6,289 nt of DNA from Bacteroidales bacterium (GTDB lineage Bacteria > Bacteroidota > Bacteroidia > Bacteroidales > Muribaculaceae), in the NCBI GenBank assembly GCA_900767075.1, contig CAAFXX010000593.1, positions 1 through 6,289 of the forward strand. Reading direction: 5' to 3'. Positions 1-4,931 of this stretch are shown piece after piece. Positions within the stretch are counted from its first letter, which is position 1; the number at the start of each line of letters is the position of its first letter. The notes under the pieces were generated by a model that ran no database searches, had not been told where the DNA came from, and saw only the letters and a list, made by a program, of their open reading frames with translations. Both the position numbers and the translations under genes were made by a program.

Positions 1-22
1 CTACACGACGCTCTTCCGATCT
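1..22. other. Illumina TruSeq adapter remnant (assembly contamination)
   Basis: The first 22 bases match exactly the last 22 bases of the Illumina TruSeq universal/read-1 adapter, which ends in GCTCTTCCGATCT. They lie at the extreme contig end and interrupt the truB reading frame, as expected for an untrimmed read at the edge of an assembly. The boundary is uncertain by a base or two, because adapter base 22 also fits the expected truB codon. These bases should be masked and not interpreted biologically. Confidence 0.97.
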
Positions 23-93
23 TTCACTGCACCGAAGGATGTCCAGCCCAGCGGCTTGTCGATTCCTATTGTTTCTCCACTGATTAAATCCAT
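23..93 (-). CDS. truB: tRNA pseudouridine(55) synthase TruB, N-terminal fragment cut by the contig end
   Basis: TruB converts U55 in the T-loop of elongator tRNAs to pseudouridine in the cytoplasm. Only 23 complete codons remain, reading MDLISGETIGIDKPLGWTSF then GAV. The KPLGWTS segment is the conserved N-terminal motif of the family (KPxGxTS). The catalytic Asp and the PUA domain lie beyond the contig end. The start is the ATG at 91-93, preceded after a 5-base spacer by AGAGGA (99-104 on the complement), a real Shine-Dalgarno match that is uncommon in this phylum. The gene lies 15 bp downstream of the uppP stop, so it is the distal visible gene of the ftsX operon. In related genomes truB often follows uppP. 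If the adapter is left in place the frame runs into a false TAG at bases 1-3. Confidence 0.88.
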
Positions 94-98
94 TCAAT

Positions 99-104
99 TC
101 CTCT
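99..104 (-). promoter_or_regulatory. Shine-Dalgarno site of truB
   Basis: AGAGGA on the minus strand, five bases before the truB ATG, in the short uppP-truB gap. Bacteroidota usually initiate without a Shine-Dalgarno sequence, so this match helps fix the start. Confidence 0.5.
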
Positions 105-108
105 TAAG

Positions 109-972
109 TTATTGCCATAGAAGGCAGATGAGTCCCATCACCACGCAATAGAGCGAGAACCACACGAGCTTTCCCTTCTTCACAAGGTCGATCATCCAGC
201 GGCATGCGCAGCATCCGACGGTGAACGCCGCCACGAATCCTACCGACATCGCCACTATGCCGACCTGCATTTCGGGAGCGGCCCCCGGGTCGGGCATAAG
301 CATGTCCTTGATGTTGAGAAGCGTCTCGCCGAGAATGGGGATTATCACCATGAGGAAAGAGAACTGCGCCATCTGGTCGCGTTTGTCGCCCAAGAGGATA
401 CCGGTGGCGATCGTGGTGCCGGAGCGGCTGAGGCCGGGGAGTACCGCCACTGCCTGTCCGCATCCGATTATGAAGGCGTCGAGCCATGTTATGTCCCTGC
501 CGGCTGATGCCGGAACGACACCGCTTCCATCCCTGCCGGCGTTCATCTGTAGGCGGCGCACGGCACGAAGGTCAGAGACGTGGGCGAAGAAGAGCAGTCC
601 TGCCGTGACGAGAAGGCATATGCCGACCACGGTCAGGTTATTGAACGTGTCCTCGACGTAATCCTTGAAGCAGAATCCAACGATGGCGACGGGGACTGCC
701 GAGAGCAGCAGCTTGCATACGTAGTAGAAATCGGCGTCGCGCCTGAAGGTGAAAAAACTCACGATAAGGCGGCGGAAAAGTGGCCACAGGATCACGAGCG
801 TAGAGCACACCGTGGCGGCATGCAGGATGATGTCGAACGCGAGGCTCTGGTCGTTGGGAAGTTCCACACCCAGAATCTCTCTGAAAATTTGAAGGTGACC
901 GCTGGAACTTACGGGAAGATATTCCGTGAGTCCCTGCACAATGCCCAGAATCAGGGCGTCTAACCATTCCAT
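109..972 (-). CDS. uppP: Undecaprenyl-diphosphate phosphatase (UppP/BacA)
   Basis: An integral inner-membrane enzyme that dephosphorylates undecaprenyl pyrophosphate to the monophosphate, recycling the lipid carrier for peptidoglycan and O-antigen-type polymers; the family is also linked to bacitracin resistance. The 287-residue protein has both family signatures: QGLTEYLPVSSSGH at residues 13-26 (the Q/E-x3-E motif with Glu17, the SSSGH box and His26) and LPGLSRSGTT at 178-187 (catalytic-site Arg183). Further hydrophobic segments run to the C-terminus (about 202-216, 226-250 and 267-287). The ATG at 970-972 gives the canonical MEWLDALILGIVQGLTEYLP start. A hydrophilic loop at about 141-160 carries two AGRD copies 12 residues apart and looks like a local insertion. 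The gene sits 72 bp downstream of the DUF3098 gene and 15 bp upstream of truB on the same strand. Confidence 0.96.
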   Translation of the reverse strand: MEWLDALILGIVQGLTEYLPVSSSGHLQIFREILGVELPNDQSLAFDIILHAATVCSTLVILWPLFRRLIVSFFTFRRDADFYYVCKLLLSAVPVAIVGFCFKDYVEDTFNNLTVVGICLLVTAGLLFFAHVSDLRAVRRLQMNAGRDGSGVVPASAGRDITWLDAFIIGCGQAVAVLPGLSRSGTTIATGILLGDKRDQMAQFSFLMVIIPILGETLLNIKDMLMPDPGAAPEMQVGIVAMSVGFVAAFTVGCCACRWMIDLVKKGKLVWFSLYCVVMGLICLLWQ

Positions 973-1019
973 AGGCTGATAGGGGATGTTAAGTTGCGCC
1001 TCGTCATGATGCCATGCCG

Positions 1020-1046
1020 AAGCGGTATGATCGATTAAAACCGCTT
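1020..1046 (-). repeat. Inverted repeat in the DUF3098-uppP gap
   Basis: AAGCGGT (1020-1026) and ACCGCTT (1040-1046) are perfect complements around a 13-base AT-rich loop. The structure begins in the DUF3098 stop codon. There is no T-run after it on the minus strand, so it is not a standard intrinsic terminator. It could be a processing or partial-attenuation hairpin that sets uppP-truB expression relative to ftsX. The function is inferred from position only. Confidence 0.4.
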
Positions 1047-1362
1047 ATTTCTTCTTTTTCGACGGCGTATAGATGATGGCGAAAGCCATGAGCAGGAAAC
1101 CGAGGAAGGCTATCGCCGGTCCGACCACGATTCGGCGCGTGCTGAACACCTCGGGGTTGAATGCCGTCGGGTCGTCGGAGGCACCGCCGCTCATCAGCAG
1201 GAAGCCTATCACGATCATGGCGGCGCATGCTGCCATCATGTAGAAGTTGGTACGGGTGAAGGGACGGTGTTCCATATCCTCGCGCCGGATATCGGAAGAA
1301 TTTTTCTGCGTCTCGGCGTTGCTTTTGCCGTCCGCCTGTTTTCTTATATTTGAAAGATTCAT
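1045..1362 (-). CDS. DUF3098 family two-helix membrane protein
   Basis: A 105-residue protein of a Bacteroidota family of unknown function (DUF3098), recognised from its two-helix layout and its position between ftsX and uppP. A charged cytoplasmic-type N-terminus (1-38) is followed by a helix at about 39-59 and a short linker rich in Asp, Pro and Ser (60-75). A second helix lies at about 78-98, and the tail is basic (SKKKK). The typical family core starts near RPFTRTNFYM (33-42). The first 30 residues are polar and could be an over-extension, with Met30 (ATG at 1273-1275) as an alternative start. I keep the ATG at 1360-1362 because it has an A/T-rich upstream, which suits initiation in this phylum. 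The gene lies 60 bp after ftsX and 72 bp before uppP. Its conserved position suggests an envelope or division role, but no function is known to me. Confidence 0.85.
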   Translation of the reverse strand: MNLSNIRKQADGKSNAETQKNSSDIRREDMEHRPFTRTNFYMMAACAAMIVIGFLLMSGGASDDPTAFNPEVFSTRRIVVGPAIAFLGFLLMAFAIIYTPSKKKK

Positions 1363-1422
1363 TTACTATATTGTTTTACCGACGCCGCCTGTCGCGATTG
1401 ACCGGAAACCGTCGTGGTCATG

Positions 1423-2301
1423 TTATCGGAAAAGCTCGTCGTAATCCTTTTTCATGTATCTTGCCGTGGCTATCCATGACGCCAATGCGCATATAAGCAT
1501 GCCGATCAGCGTGACGCCGCCGGCGATAATCGCGAAGTCGACCCAGCTCACGTACTGCTCCATATCGTCGAAACCGGCTGCGGGGGCGAACACGAGTGCC
1601 AGGGCAAGCAATCCCGACGCTATGATGCCGGCGATCAGACCGCAGGCGATGTTGTTCATCACGATGGGACGGCGTATGTATCCGTCGGTGGCACCCACGA
1701 GCTGCATTGTATGTATGGTGAAGCGCCGCGAATAGATGGTGAGGTGGACTGTATTGTTGATGAGCACGAAAGAGATGACAATCATCACTATGGCGATAAT
1801 CCCGAGCAGAGCGGTCACGCCTGAGATGCTGCTGTGGATTTCATCGACCATGCTGGCATCGGGCGAGGAGACATCCTCGACCCCCGGAACTTCGGCAAGG
1901 GATTTCTTTATTGCCTCGATATTGGAAGAGCTGGAATAGTCGGCTTTAACGCTAAACGACACCTCCGGACTCAGCGGATTCACCCCGAAAAGTTCTCCGA
2001 GATCCTCTCCGGTGTCGCGGGTCCAGTTCTTCAGTGCCTGTTCCTTGCTAATATAAGTCACTGACAGAGCGTATGGCTGTTTCCGAATCTGTTCGGCAAG
2101 AGCCATGGCATTTTCATTGGGAACCGAATCAGCCATTACGACGCTGAGCTCAATTTTCTCGCGCAATTTCTGCGTTTCCCTGACGGCGCCTGTCCATATC
2201 ATTGCAATGATGCCTACCAGCACGAGCACCAGCGATACGGTGATGATGGTGGTGAGATGTGCGGCAACATAAGATATCTTAACGTCTTTGTTTCCTTTCA
2301 T
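1423..2301 (-). CDS. ftsX: Cell division protein FtsX
   Basis: A permease-like divisome subunit that partners the ATPase FtsE and passes its conformational signal across the inner membrane to septal peptidoglycan hydrolases or their activators. The 292-residue protein has four membrane segments (about 18-38, 160-182, 216-240 and 254-280). A large extracytoplasmic domain lies between the first two (about 40-158). The family signature between helices 2 and 3 is clear: NNTVHLTIYSRRFTIHTMQL (182-201) followed by VGATDGYIRRP. I chose the ATG at 2299-2301. The frame extends eight codons upstream to a GTG, but that extension falls in a GC hairpin and encodes MPQWRHQT, which does not look like an FtsX N-terminus. 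No ftsE is adjacent in this window, which is common in this phylum. It is the first gene of the leftward operon. Confidence 0.95.
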   Translation of the reverse strand: MKGNKDVKISYVAAHLTTIITVSLVLVLVGIIAMIWTGAVRETQKLREKIELSVVMADSVPNENAMALAEQIRKQPYALSVTYISKEQALKNWTRDTGEDLGELFGVNPLSPEVSFSVKADYSSSSNIEAIKKSLAEVPGVEDVSSPDASMVDEIHSSISGVTALLGIIAIVMIVISFVLINNTVHLTIYSRRFTIHTMQLVGATDGYIRRPIVMNNIACGLIAGIIASGLLALALVFAPAAGFDDMEQYVSWVDFAIIAGGVTLIGMLICALASWIATARYMKKDYDELFR

Positions 2302-2307
2302 AGTCTG

Positions 2308-2325
2308 GTGCCGCCATTGCGGCAC
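2308..2325 (-). repeat. ftsX leader hairpin B, next to the start codon
   Basis: GTGCCGC (2308-2314), a 4-base loop and GCGGCAC (2319-2325) form a perfect 7-bp GC-rich stem. It ends six bases before the ftsX ATG in the transcript. Its core TGCCGC/GCGGCA and the following CAGA are shared with hairpin A at 2346-2362. A stem so close to the start codon could hinder ribosome loading or be a protein-binding site. The function is inferred. Confidence 0.65.
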
Positions 2326-2345
2326 GTCTTTTCTATCTGATTCTG

Positions 2346-2362
2346 ATGCCGCAAGGCGGCAT
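2346..2362 (-). repeat. ftsX leader hairpin A, upstream copy
   Basis: ATGCCGC (2346-2352), a 3-base loop and GCGGCAT (2356-2362) form a perfect 7-bp stem. In the transcript it is followed by CAGA, exactly as hairpin B is. It lies roughly 10-20 bases downstream of the expected ftsX transcription start. Two copies of the same stem in about 55 bases suggest a duplicated RNA or DNA element. Confidence 0.65.
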
Positions 2363-2378
2363 TCCGGGTTTTGAATTG

Positions 2379-2411
2379 CAAAGTTAATAAATAAGATACC
2401 CGTTTGTCAAT
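2379..2411 (-). promoter_or_regulatory. Bacteroidota-type promoter of the ftsX operon
   Basis: On the minus strand TAACTTTGC (-7 box at 2379-2386) is a perfect match to the primary sigma-factor consensus TAnnTTTG of this phylum. A -33 element, ATTG (2408-2411, consensus TTTG), lies 21 bases upstream. Transcription should start about 5-8 bases past the -7 box, near 2370-2374. That gives an ftsX leader of about 70 bases containing hairpins A and B. A TTGACA string also overlaps the -33 position, but no TATAAT-like box follows it at the right spacing. Confidence 0.6.
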
Positions 2412-2425
2412 AGTTTTTATCTTTT

Positions 2426-2458
2426 TTTCACACTTCAAGCGGATATTCTTCATTTTTG
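2426..2458 (+). promoter_or_regulatory. Possible distal promoter of mtaB
   Basis: CATTTTTG (2451-2458) matches TAnnTTTG at all but the first base. TTTC (2426-2429) sits 21 bases upstream, where TTTG is expected. Transcription from here would start near 2464 and give a leader of about 115 bases holding the hairpins at 2488-2506 and 2520-2537. Both boxes carry one mismatch, so the call is tentative. Confidence 0.3.
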
Positions 2459-2487
2459 CGCGAATTTTAGGCACAAAAGCTCTCGCA

Positions 2488-2512
2488 ATGGCGTTACATC
2501 CGCCATATTTTT
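2488..2512 (+). terminator. Weak terminator-like hairpin in the mtaB leader
   Basis: ATGGCG (2488-2493) and CGCCAT (2501-2506) form a perfect 6-bp stem around a 7-base loop, followed one base later by TTTTT (2508-2512). The shape is that of a short intrinsic terminator on the plus strand. There is no upstream plus-strand gene for it to end, so it would act as a leader attenuator for mtaB, as an operator palindrome, or by chance. The stem is short and the T-run modest. Confidence 0.3.
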
Positions 2513-2519
2513 AACATTA

Positions 2520-2537
2520 GGCGCCGGTTTCCGCGCC
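2520..2537 (+). repeat. GC hairpin upstream of mtaB
   Basis: GGCGC (2520-2524) pairs with GCGCC (2533-2537). Inside it GG (2526-2527) pairs with CC (2531-2532), leaving a single bulged C and a TTT loop. It is a compact 7-bp stem about 40 bases before the mtaB ATG, with no T-run behind it. The role is unknown. Confidence 0.35.
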
Positions 2538-2566
2538 GGCACGCCACAGGTTACGGAAAAATTAAG

Positions 2567-2574
2567 TAATTTTG
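2567..2574 (+). promoter_or_regulatory. Perfect -7 box abutting the mtaB start
   Basis: TAATTTTG matches TAnnTTTG exactly but ends only four bases before the ATG at 2579. Used as a -7 element it would give a leaderless or nearly leaderless mtaB transcript. No TTTG-like -33 element is visible about 20 bases upstream (the region reads CACGCCACAGG), which weakens the call. It may instead just be the A/T-rich initiation region favoured in this phylum. Confidence 0.25.
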
Positions 2575-2578
2575 TATC

Positions 2579-3886
2579 ATGAAACCATTGAAAGCCGCAT
2601 ATCATACGCTTGGCTGCAAGCTGAACTTTTCGGAGACGTCCGCCATCGGCAAATCACTGTCGGCACGAGGAGTGTCGCGCGCCGAAGAGGGGGAGACTCC
2701 CGACATCATCGTGGTCAACACCTGCTCGGTCACGGAAACCGCCGATAAGAAGGGTCGGCAGCTCATCCGCCGCCTTGCCTCGAAATATCCCGGGGCGACG
2801 ATGGTGGTGACCGGCTGCTATGCGCAGCTCAAGCCGGGAGAGGTGGAGGCGATACCGGGAGTCGACATCGTGCTCGGCTCCAATGAGAAGCTTCGCGCCG
2901 CCGAGTTTGTCGACAGATGGCTGGACGACCGCCGGAAGGTGACCGAAGTGACGCCGTTCCTCGACATCAAGGAGTTCTCACCCTCGTGCGAGCGAGGCGA
3001 CCGCACCCGTTATTTCCTGAAGGTGCAGGACGGGTGCGACTATTTCTGCACCTACTGCACTATTCCATATGCCCGCGGGCGGTCGCGCTCCGGCAGTGTG
3101 GAGCAGCTTGTCGGCATGGCTCGCGAGGTAGCCGCCGAAGGGGGCAAGGAAATTGTCATAACCGGTGTCAACATCGGCGATTTCGGCAGGAATACGGGCG
3201 AGACCTTCTTCGACCTCGTCAAGGCACTCGATGAAGTCGAAGGGATAGAGCGTTACCGTATATCGTCGATCGAACCGAACTTGCTCACGCCCGAGATCAT
3301 AAATTGGGTTGCGAAGGAGTCGAAACGCTTCATGCCTCATTTCCATATTCCGCTGCAGGCGGGTTCCGACGAAGTGCTCCGGCTTATGAACCGCCGTTAC
3401 GACACGTCGCTTTTCGAGCAGCGCATAAATCTCGTGCGCATCCTGATGCCCGACGCCTTCATCGGTGTCGACGTAATAGCCGGCGCGCGCGGCGAGACAC
3501 AGGAGGAATGGGAGAAGGGACTCCGGTTCATCGAATCGCTGCCGGTCGACAAACTGCATGTGTTCCCGTATTCTGAACGTCCCGGCACGAAGGCTCTAAA
3601 TATCGGGCATATAGTGCCGCAGCATGAGAAGCATCTCCGCGTGGCAGAGCTGACGCGCCTTTCCGACAGCAAGCTGTCGACATTCATGGAGGGCAATATC
3701 GGGCGCGAGTATGACGTGCTCTGGGAGCATCCGACCCACGGCGCCGGCATGATGCACGGCTTCACGCCAAACTATCTGCGCGTCTCGGCGCCTCTGCGCG
3801 AGGATATGGTCAACACCATATCGCGCGTGCGCCTTACGGCGATTGACCCGAAGGATCCCGAATCATTCATCTGTGAAATGCTCTGA
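2579..3886 (+). CDS. mtaB: tRNA t6A37 methylthiotransferase MtaB
   Basis: A cytoplasmic radical-SAM enzyme that adds a methylthio group to C2 of N6-threonylcarbamoyladenosine at position 37 of ANN-decoding tRNAs, stabilising codon-anticodon pairing. The 435-residue protein has the family's three parts. An N-terminal methylthiotransferase domain carries the cluster-binding Cys13, Cys49 and Cys80 in the LGCKLN, NTCSVT and VTGCYAQ motifs. The radical-SAM core has CDYFCTYC (Cys153, Cys157, Cys160), ITGVNIGDFG (about 194-203) and HIPLQAGSDEVLRLMNR (256-272). A C-terminal TRAM RNA-binding domain spans about 370-435. LGCKLNFSET and GVNIGDFG favour MtaB over MiaB or RimO. The ATG at 2579 gives the standard N-terminus. 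It heads the rightward group, with the GT2 gene four bases after its stop, and is divergent from ftsX. Confidence 0.95.
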   Translation: MKPLKAAYHTLGCKLNFSETSAIGKSLSARGVSRAEEGETPDIIVVNTCSVTETADKKGRQLIRRLASKYPGATMVVTGCYAQLKPGEVEAIPGVDIVLGSNEKLRAAEFVDRWLDDRRKVTEVTPFLDIKEFSPSCERGDRTRYFLKVQDGCDYFCTYCTIPYARGRSRSGSVEQLVGMAREVAAEGGKEIVITGVNIGDFGRNTGETFFDLVKALDEVEGIERYRISSIEPNLLTPEIINWVAKESKRFMPHFHIPLQAGSDEVLRLMNRRYDTSLFEQRINLVRILMPDAFIGVDVIAGARGETQEEWEKGLRFIESLPVDKLHVFPYSERPGTKALNIGHIVPQHEKHLRVAELTRLSDSKLSTFMEGNIGREYDVLWEHPTHGAGMMHGFTPNYLRVSAPLREDMVNTISRVRLTAIDPKDPESFICEML

Positions 3887-3890
3887 CCGT

Positions 3891-4895
3891 ATGAAGAAAT
3901 TAGGAGTCATAATACTCAACTGGAACGGCATACGGCTGCTGAAGGAATTCCTGCCGGAAGCCGCCCGTCAGACAATCGGCGCCGACTGTGACCTCATCGT
4001 CGCCGACAACGGCTCGACCGACGGCTCCGTGGAGTGGGTGCGCGCCAACTGTCCGGACGTGAAGCTCGTATGCCTCGATAAAAATTACGGTTTCGCCGCA
4101 GGATATAACATAGCAATCGACCGTTGCGAATATCCTTTCATCACGCTTCTCAATTCCGATGTGCTCGTCACTCCCGACTGGTGGCGTCCTGTCCTACGGT
4201 TCATGGAGGAGAACCCGACGGTCGGCGCCGTTCAGCCCAAAATCCTGTCGTATAAGGAGAGGAATAAATTTGAATACGCAGGCGCCGCGGGAGGCTATCT
4301 CGATGCACTTGGCTATCCTTATTGCCGCGGACGGCTTTTCGACTGCGTGGAAGAGGACCGGGGGCAGTATGACGGAGCTCCCGTCGACGTGACCTGGGCT
4401 TCCGGAGCATGCCTCACGGTGCGACGTGATGTCTACCGGAAACTCGGCGGTCTCGATTCGGCTTTTTTCGCACATATGGAGGAGATTGACCTGTGCTGCC
4501 GCATGATCGGTGCCGGCTACCGTGTTTGCGCCATCAGTGACTCTGCGGTCTATCATGTGGGCGGAGCGTCGCTGAATCAGGGAAATCCCCAGAAAACATA
4601 TCTCAATTTCCGCAACAACCTGCTGTTGCTCCATAAGAACCTTCCTGCAAAGAAGGGACGCCGGAAGATTTTTTTACGGCGTCTTGCCGACACTCTGGCG
4701 TTTGGAATGTTTATAATGAAGGGAGACATCCCCAACGCACGGGCTGTGCTCCGTGCCCATTCCGATTTCCGCAAGATGCGCGGCAGATATACGGAGCGCC
4801 CCGACAGGGACTATCTGTCGGCGCTCCCCGGTTCCGACAAGTATGCCGTCTGGCAGCGTCAGGCTCTCCGCCGCAAGCGTATAGATGTCGGCTGA
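3891..4895 (+). CDS. Family 2 glycosyltransferase (GT2)
   Basis: A 334-residue GT-A fold glycosyltransferase that transfers a nucleotide-activated sugar to an unknown acceptor, probably on a lipid carrier or envelope glycan at the cytoplasmic face of the membrane. The N-terminal strand carries LNWNG (9-13), followed by the nucleotide-binding ADNGSTDGS (38-46) and NYGFAAGYN (65-73). NSD (88-90) takes the place of the metal-binding DxD. MEEIDLCCRM (196-205) holds the catalytic-base region and YHVGGAS (221-227) closes the domain; the rest is basic and partly amphipathic. The pattern resembles the rhamnosyltransferase/WbbL-like group, but the sugar cannot be read from sequence. The frame extends upstream to a TTG inside mtaB; I chose the ATG at 3891 because MKKLGVIILNWNG is the normal family start. 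The four-base gap to mtaB implies co-transcription. There is no clear Shine-Dalgarno site. Confidence 0.9.
   Translation: MKKLGVIILNWNGIRLLKEFLPEAARQTIGADCDLIVADNGSTDGSVEWVRANCPDVKLVCLDKNYGFAAGYNIAIDRCEYPFITLLNSDVLVTPDWWRPVLRFMEENPTVGAVQPKILSYKERNKFEYAGAAGGYLDALGYPYCRGRLFDCVEEDRGQYDGAPVDVTWASGACLTVRRDVYRKLGGLDSAFFAHMEEIDLCCRMIGAGYRVCAISDSAVYHVGGASLNQGNPQKTYLNFRNNLLLLHKNLPAKKGRRKIFLRRLADTLAFGMFIMKGDIPNARAVLRAHSDFRKMRGRYTERPDRDYLSALPGSDKYAVWQRQALRRKRIDVG
4793..4827 (+). repeat. Long bulged hairpin inside the GT2 coding sequence
   Basis: GGAGCGCC (4793-4800) pairs perfectly with GGCGCTCC (4820-4827). Inside, GACAG (4803-4807) pairs with CTGTC (4815-4819) around a 7-base loop, with CC (4801-4802) as the only bulge. 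The 13 bp of stem fall within codons about 301-313 of the GT2 gene, roughly 105 bases before surE. No T-run follows. It is the longest stem I noticed in the window. Confidence 0.5.
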
Positions 4896-4931
4896 ATCCC
4901 ATTTTGTAACACAAATAAAGAAGCTAATCAC

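Noticed and set aside
221..963. Plus-strand open frames (146 and 127 codons) opposite uppP
   Set aside because: Both are fully covered by uppP, which has its catalytic motifs intact. The translations look like low-information shadows.
2302..2325. Extension of ftsX to an upstream GTG
   Set aside because: The extra eight codons consist largely of the hairpin B stem and do not resemble an FtsX N-terminus. The ATG at 2299-2301 gives the expected start.
2385..2410. TTGACA as an E. coli-type -35 box for ftsX
   Set aside because: No TATAAT-like box lies 16-18 bases downstream, while the Bacteroidota TAnnTTTG element fits well.
2978..3559. A 193-codon minus-strand open frame antisense to mtaB
   Set aside because: It lies wholly within the confidently assigned mtaB and its translation has no recognisable motifs or membrane pattern. 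Long antisense frames are expected in GC-rich coding DNA.
3843..3890. Extension of the GT2 gene to a TTG inside mtaB
   Set aside because: The added 16 residues are polar and precede the normal MKKLGVIILNWNG start. The ATG at 3891 sits naturally four bases after the mtaB stop.
4194..4634. A 146-codon minus-strand open frame opposite the GT2 gene
   Set aside because: It overlaps the NSD and catalytic-base region of a clear glycosyltransferase and shows no family features of its own.
4903..4915. TTTGT-AAC-ACAAA inverted repeat between GT2 and surE
   Set aside because: The arms are only 5 bp and A/T-rich, which occurs often by chance. There is no T-run and no match to a known operator.
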